64,000 nucleotides of DNA from Streptomyces fuscichromogenes (lineage in GTDB: Bacteria > Actinomycetota > Actinomycetes > Streptomycetales > Streptomycetaceae): contig NZ_BMML01000022.1 of the NCBI RefSeq assembly GCF_014645815.1, positions 124,001-188,000 of the forward strand. The letters are read 5' to 3'. Shown here piece by piece: positions 60,689 to 64,000 of this stretch. Made by a program: the position numbers and the translations under genes. The notes under the pieces were generated by a model that ran no database searches, had not been told where the DNA came from, and saw nothing but the letters and a program-made list of their open reading frames with translations. Each line of letters opens with the position of its first letter. Position 1 is the stretch's first letter.

Positions 60689-61932
60689 GCTGTGACCTCT
60701 TTCGCGGCCTCGACGATGCTCAGTTCCGGGATGGGAAAGACCAGCCGGCCGCCCCACTCGTGGACGAAGGACAGCTGCTCGGCCAGTTCGGCCCGCAGGT
60801 TCCACGGGAGCACGAGGACGTAGTCCGGCCTGTCGGCGGCTATCCGCTCGGGCGACAGGATCGGGATGCGGGTGCCCGGGGTGAACCTGCCGTGCTTGTA
60901 GGGGTTTCGGTCGACGGTGTAGGCGAGCAGGTCGGGGCGGATGCCGCAGTGGTTGAGCAGGGTGTTGCCCTTGCCCGGGGCGCCGTAGCCGACGACCGTC
61001 TCGCCGCGTTCGGCCGCGTCGATGAGGAACCGCAGCAGGTCGCGGCGGACCTTGGCCACCCGGGCGGAGAACTCGGCGTACCCGGACAGCTCCTGGAGCC
61101 CGGCGGCCTTCTCCCGGTCCAGTACGTCCGCCACCCGCCGGGTCGGCTCGCCGGCCGCCTCGGCCGGGCGGGCCCACAGCCGGATGGAGCCGCCGTGCGT
61201 GGGCAGCAGTTCGACGTCCACGAGCGTGAGTCCGCCGCTCGCCAGCGCCCGGATCGCGGACGCGACCGTGTAGTACTGGAAGTGCTCGTGGTAGATCGTG
61301 TCGTACTGGTTCTCCTCGATCAGGGTCAGCAGGTGCTGCACCTCGATGGAGACCCAGCCGTCGTCGGCGACCAGCGCGCGCAGTCCCTGGGTGAAGCCGA
61401 CCACGTCGGGGATGTGCGCGTACACGTTGTTGGCGACGACCAGGTCGGCCGGGCCGTGTTCCGCGCGGACGGCGGTACCGGTTTCCGGTGACAGGAACTC
61501 GGTGAGCGTGGGCACGCCCGCCTCCCGTGCCGTCGCGCCGACGTTCACCGACGGTTCGATGCCGAGGCAGCGGATCCCCCGGTCCACCACGTGCCTCAGC
61601 AGGTACCCGTCGTTGCTCGCCACCTCGACCACGAAGGCGTCGGGGCCGAGCGGCAGCCGCTGTACGGCGTCGGCGACGAACGTGCGCGCGTGCTCCACCC
61701 AGGAGGTCGAGAAGGAGGAGAAGTAGGCGTACTCCTTGAACGTCTCCTCCGGTGTGATCAGCGGAGGGATCTGCGCGAGCCAGCAGTCGGTGCAGACCCG
61801 CAGGTGCAGCGGGTAGGCCGGCTCCGGCTCGTCCAGTTGGTCCGCGGCGAGAAAGCTCTCACATGGCGGCGTCGCCCCGAGGTCGACGACGCTCGCCATC
61901 GCTTCCGAGCCGCAGAGTCGGCATCGTGTCAT
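60685..61932 (-). CDS. NDP-sugar C-methyltransferase
   Basis: A 415-aa enzyme with three parts: an N-terminal zinc-binding domain (CRLCGSEAM and VCTDCWLAQ), a SAM-binding Rossmann domain (VVEVASNDGYLLRHVVDRGI; IEPSVNVGATAREAGVPT), and a C-terminal domain (VVGYGAPGKGNTLLNHCGI). This is the TylC3/TcaB9-like C-3 methyltransferase family that branches 4-keto sugars. YHEHFQYYT carries the catalytic Tyr/His. It indicates a branched-chain sugar in the polymer. Confidence 0.93.
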   Translation of the reverse strand: MTRCRLCGSEAMASVVDLGATPPCESFLAADQLDEPEPAYPLHLRVCTDCWLAQIPPLITPEETFKEYAYFSSFSTSWVEHARTFVADAVQRLPLGPDAFVVEVASNDGYLLRHVVDRGIRCLGIEPSVNVGATAREAGVPTLTEFLSPETGTAVRAEHGPADLVVANNVYAHIPDVVGFTQGLRALVADDGWVSIEVQHLLTLIEENQYDTIYHEHFQYYTVASAIRALASGGLTLVDVELLPTHGGSIRLWARPAEAAGEPTRRVADVLDREKAAGLQELSGYAEFSARVAKVRRDLLRFLIDAAERGETVVGYGAPGKGNTLLNHCGIRPDLLAYTVDRNPYKHGRFTPGTRIPILSPERIAADRPDYVLVLPWNLRAELAEQLSFVHEWGGRLVFPIPELSIVEAAKEVTA

Positions 61933-63170
61933 CTGCTGTCCCCATCCCCCCTGCTCGCGCGGGTCTCCCCGGCACGAGCCTGTGCTGACCGCCCCGCGAT
62001 CGCGGTGCGGTACTCCTCCAGCAGGCGCTCCAGGCCGACGGCCGGGCTGAATCCCTGCTCGTAGCGGCGGCGGGCCGCCTGGCCCATCTCCCGGTTGCGG
62101 GCCGGGTCGGCCGCGATCCGGCGTATGCAGGACGCGAGCGAGGCGGGCTCGCCCGGCCGGTGCAGCAGCCCGGTGACGCCGTCCTCGACGAGTTCGACGA
62201 AGGCGCCGTGGCCGGCGGCGACGGTCGGCACCCCGGCCGCCATCGCCTCCACGACCACCAGGCCGAACGCCTCCAGCCAGGTCGAGGGAGCCACCACGGC
62301 GACCGACCGCGCGACGGCCTTGCGGCACTCCGCCGGGTCCAGCAGGCCGACGTAGCGGACGTCGTCCCGGTCGGCCGCCCAGGCGGTCACCTCTCGCTCC
62401 AGCGGCCCCGTGCCGGCGATCACGAGCGGCACGCCCACACCGCCGGCCGCCGCGGCCTCGTCCCACGCGGCCATCAGCAGCCGTACCCCCTTGGCCTCCG
62501 CGAGCCGGCCCAGGTAGAGCAGGTACTCGCCCTCGCCTTCCCGGCAACTGCCCGGGTCGGGAACGAAGTTGTGCTTCACCGCGAGCCGCTCGGCCGGCAT
62601 GCCGGAGCGCACCAGGACGTCGCGCTGAGCCGCGGAGATGCAGAGGAAGCGCTCCACGCCGGACCACCACCGCCGCCGGTTGACCGACATGCTGACCGCG
62701 AGCGGCACGGTCGCGAGGCGGGAGTCCCGGTAGCAGCCGTGCCGGACGGCGGGCAGCGGTGCGGTGCCGACGCACTCGGTGCACGGCCGGCCGTCCCGCT
62801 GCAGCGTGCCGGGCGGGCAGACCTGGGTGTAGTTGTGCAGCGTGGCCACGGCGGGCACCCCGGCGTCGGCGCACGCGGCGAGGACCGCGGGCGACAGGAG
62901 CGGGAAGACGTTGTGGACGTGCACCACGTCCGGCCGCTCGGTGCGCAGCCGGGCGGCGAGTTCCGTGCGGACCGCCGGGTTCCACGGCACGAGGAGCGGC
63001 ACCGCGACCTTGCCGAGCAGCGACCGGCCGGCGATGTCGTCGCTGCGCCGCTCGAACACCTCGACCCGGTGGCCGGCCGCGCGCAGCAGTTCCACCTCCT
63101 GGTCGACGACCTTGTTCTCCCCGCTCGGCTGCGCCGAGCCGTAGCGGTTGTGCACCACGAGGACGTGCAT
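61929..63170 (-). CDS. Glycosyltransferase family 4
   Basis: A 413-aa GT-B enzyme. The N-terminal half has GSAQPSGENKVVDQEVELLR and VVHVHNVFPLLSP; a CVGTAPLPAVRHGCYRDSR insert with three Cys may hold a metal. The C-terminal half contains LYLGRLAEAKGVRLLMAAWD and the nucleotide-binding SVAVVAPSTWLEAFGLVVVE motif. Start ATG at 63170 is only 2 bp after the stop of the ligase gene. Confidence 0.93.
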   Translation of the reverse strand: MHVLVVHNRYGSAQPSGENKVVDQEVELLRAAGHRVEVFERRSDDIAGRSLLGKVAVPLLVPWNPAVRTELAARLRTERPDVVHVHNVFPLLSPAVLAACADAGVPAVATLHNYTQVCPPGTLQRDGRPCTECVGTAPLPAVRHGCYRDSRLATVPLAVSMSVNRRRWWSGVERFLCISAAQRDVLVRSGMPAERLAVKHNFVPDPGSCREGEGEYLLYLGRLAEAKGVRLLMAAWDEAAAAGGVGVPLVIAGTGPLEREVTAWAADRDDVRYVGLLDPAECRKAVARSVAVVAPSTWLEAFGLVVVEAMAAGVPTVAAGHGAFVELVEDGVTGLLHRPGEPASLASCIRRIAADPARNREMGQAARRRYEQGFSPAVGLERLLEEYRTAIAGRSAQARAGETRASRGDGDSR

Positions 63171-63172
63171 GC

Positions 63173-64000
63173 TCAGGCCACCTCCGGTCCCTGGGCGAGT
63201 TGTCGAGGGGCTCCGGGCGTCGCGGCGGGTACCGCCAGCAGCGAGGCGGCCAGGGCCAGATGCAGCAGATACGGCGAGGCGTCGCCGAGACCGGCCTCGG
63301 TGTACGAGGCGATCGCGCAGTAGCTGATCAGGAAGATGGCGCAGGCTCTCTCCAGCGACGGTGGCCGCAGCAACGCGACACCGCCCAGCACGACGATGAT
63401 CACCGCGACCAGGGTGACGCCGACCAGACCCTGCTCGTTGTAGACGGCCAGCCAGCTGTTGTCGATCGGCAGCCCGCCGAACGACTTGTCGCCCAGGCCC
63501 ACGCCGAGGAACTTCTCCGAGGTCGACCGGGGCGCGGCGAGCAGGGCGTCCCAGACCTTGGCCCGGCCGGTGAGGCTGGAGAAGTTCTCCTTGCTCTGTC
63601 CGCGCAGGAACCAGGTCTGCAGGGCGCCGGCGAACCCCACCGCGGCCACCGCGGAGCACAGCACCGCCCAGGTGAAGAACCGGCGGGCGGCCGCGCTGGT
63701 CAGGATGAGCGAGCCGATCGCCAGCGCCAGCCCCAGGAGCAGGCCGAGCGTGGCCGTCCGGGTATGGGTCAGCGCGAGCAGCACGAAGGACGGCACGATG
63801 ACCACCGCGGCGCTCGTCCGGTCGATCCGGTGGCCCAGCAGGAGCAGCACGGCGAGCCCGATGATCACCGCCGCGTACTGCCCGATCTGCGGCGGGGTCA
63901 GCGGCCACAGAGCGCCGACCAGACGTCCGCCGTAGAGGTCGGGCAGGGCCGCGCCCGGTGAGACGACGAGGCCGGCGGCCACCGACCCGAGCACCGCGAA
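63173..64000 (-). CDS. O-antigen ligase/polymerase-family membrane protein, 3' part
   Basis: At least 273 aa; the N-terminal part lies beyond the window end. Seven or more hydrophobic segments surround a large external loop with FLRGQSKENFSSLTGRAKVW and GVGLGDKSFGGLPIDNSWLA, the Wzy/WaaL signature (catalytic Arg and His/Asp-rich loop). It joins repeat units or ligates the finished chain. First visible gene of the minus polysaccharide operon. Confidence 0.85.
   Translation of the reverse strand, partial: FAVLGSVAAGLVVSPGAALPDLYGGRLVGALWPLTPPQIGQYAAVIIGLAVLLLLGHRIDRTSAAVVIVPSFVLLALTHTRTATLGLLLGLALAIGSLILTSAAARRFFTWAVLCSAVAAVGFAGALQTWFLRGQSKENFSSLTGRAKVWDALLAAPRSTSEKFLGVGLGDKSFGGLPIDNSWLAVYNEQGLVGVTLVAVIIVVLGGVALLRPPSLERACAIFLISYCAIASYTEAGLGDASPYLLHLALAASLLAVPAATPGAPRQLAQGPEVA

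Overview
The window is very high-GC DNA with many GTG and TTG start codons, strong third-position G/C bias, ATGA-type stop/start overlaps, a twin-arginine exported glycoside hydrolase and many TetR and LuxR regulators. This fits a Streptomyces or close relative, and probably accessory or arm DNA, because the stretch carries at least six broken gene remnants. I saw no rRNA, tRNA, CRISPR array or complete insertion sequence.

Layout. (1) 1-12 kb is a patchwork: the 3' end of an intradiol ring-cleavage dioxygenase, remnants of a glutamate synthase and a LuxR regulator, a TetR/SDR/periplasmic-binding-fold group, a GlxA-type AraC regulator, two convergent TDT-family membrane proteins (one fused to a DUF488 domain), a chimeric scar joining a 3-methyladenine glycosylase fragment to an MFS fragment, a DUF6884-like protein, and an SDR with a TetR regulator. 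(2) 12.3-17.1 kb holds an exported GH78 alpha-L-rhamnosidase behind LacI-type operators, and an alpha/beta hydrolase behind a repeated operator. (3) 17.1-41.1 kb is a large catabolic cluster: a CoA ligase, three acyl-CoA dehydrogenases, two crotonase-fold enzymes, five SDRs, an SCP2-thiolase-like protein with a DUF35 partner, two SnoaL-fold proteins, an EthD-like protein, an MBL-fold protein, an APH-fold protein, a zinc alcohol dehydrogenase, an FAD dehydrogenase and a branched-chain-type ABC importer in which one permease and both ATPases are a single polypeptide. Its transcription units share an 18-bp near-palindrome, consensus TGAACTGA-N2-TSAGTTCA, best explained as the operator of the TetR protein at 22627-23253. 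The substrate is unknown; the enzyme set suggests import, CoA activation and beta-oxidation or retro-aldol shortening of an alicyclic or polycyclic acid.

(4) 41.2-46.3 kb holds a second-type peptide deformylase, a two-component system and an MMPL exporter. The regions upstream of the deformylase and the exporter are homologous over more than 100 bp with identical internal spacing, so the system probably controls both. A deformylase plus a pump under one sensor suggests a response to a deformylase inhibitor. (5) 46.3-51.6 kb holds remnants of an SGNH hydrolase and a D-cysteine desulfhydrase-type enzyme, then a GNAT acetyltransferase, an unknown protein, a membrane metallophosphoesterase, an acyl-CoA-dehydrogenase-fold flavoprotein and a PAP2 phosphatase. 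(6) 51.6-64 kb is a minus-strand surface polysaccharide operon: aminotransferase, 3,5-epimerase, pyruvyl transferase-like protein, GT2, flippase, DUF4910 peptidase-like protein, epimerase, PIG-L deacetylase, sugar nucleotidyltransferase, C-methyltransferase, GT4 and an O-antigen ligase/polymerase cut by the window end. Nearly every junction in it overlaps by 4 bp.
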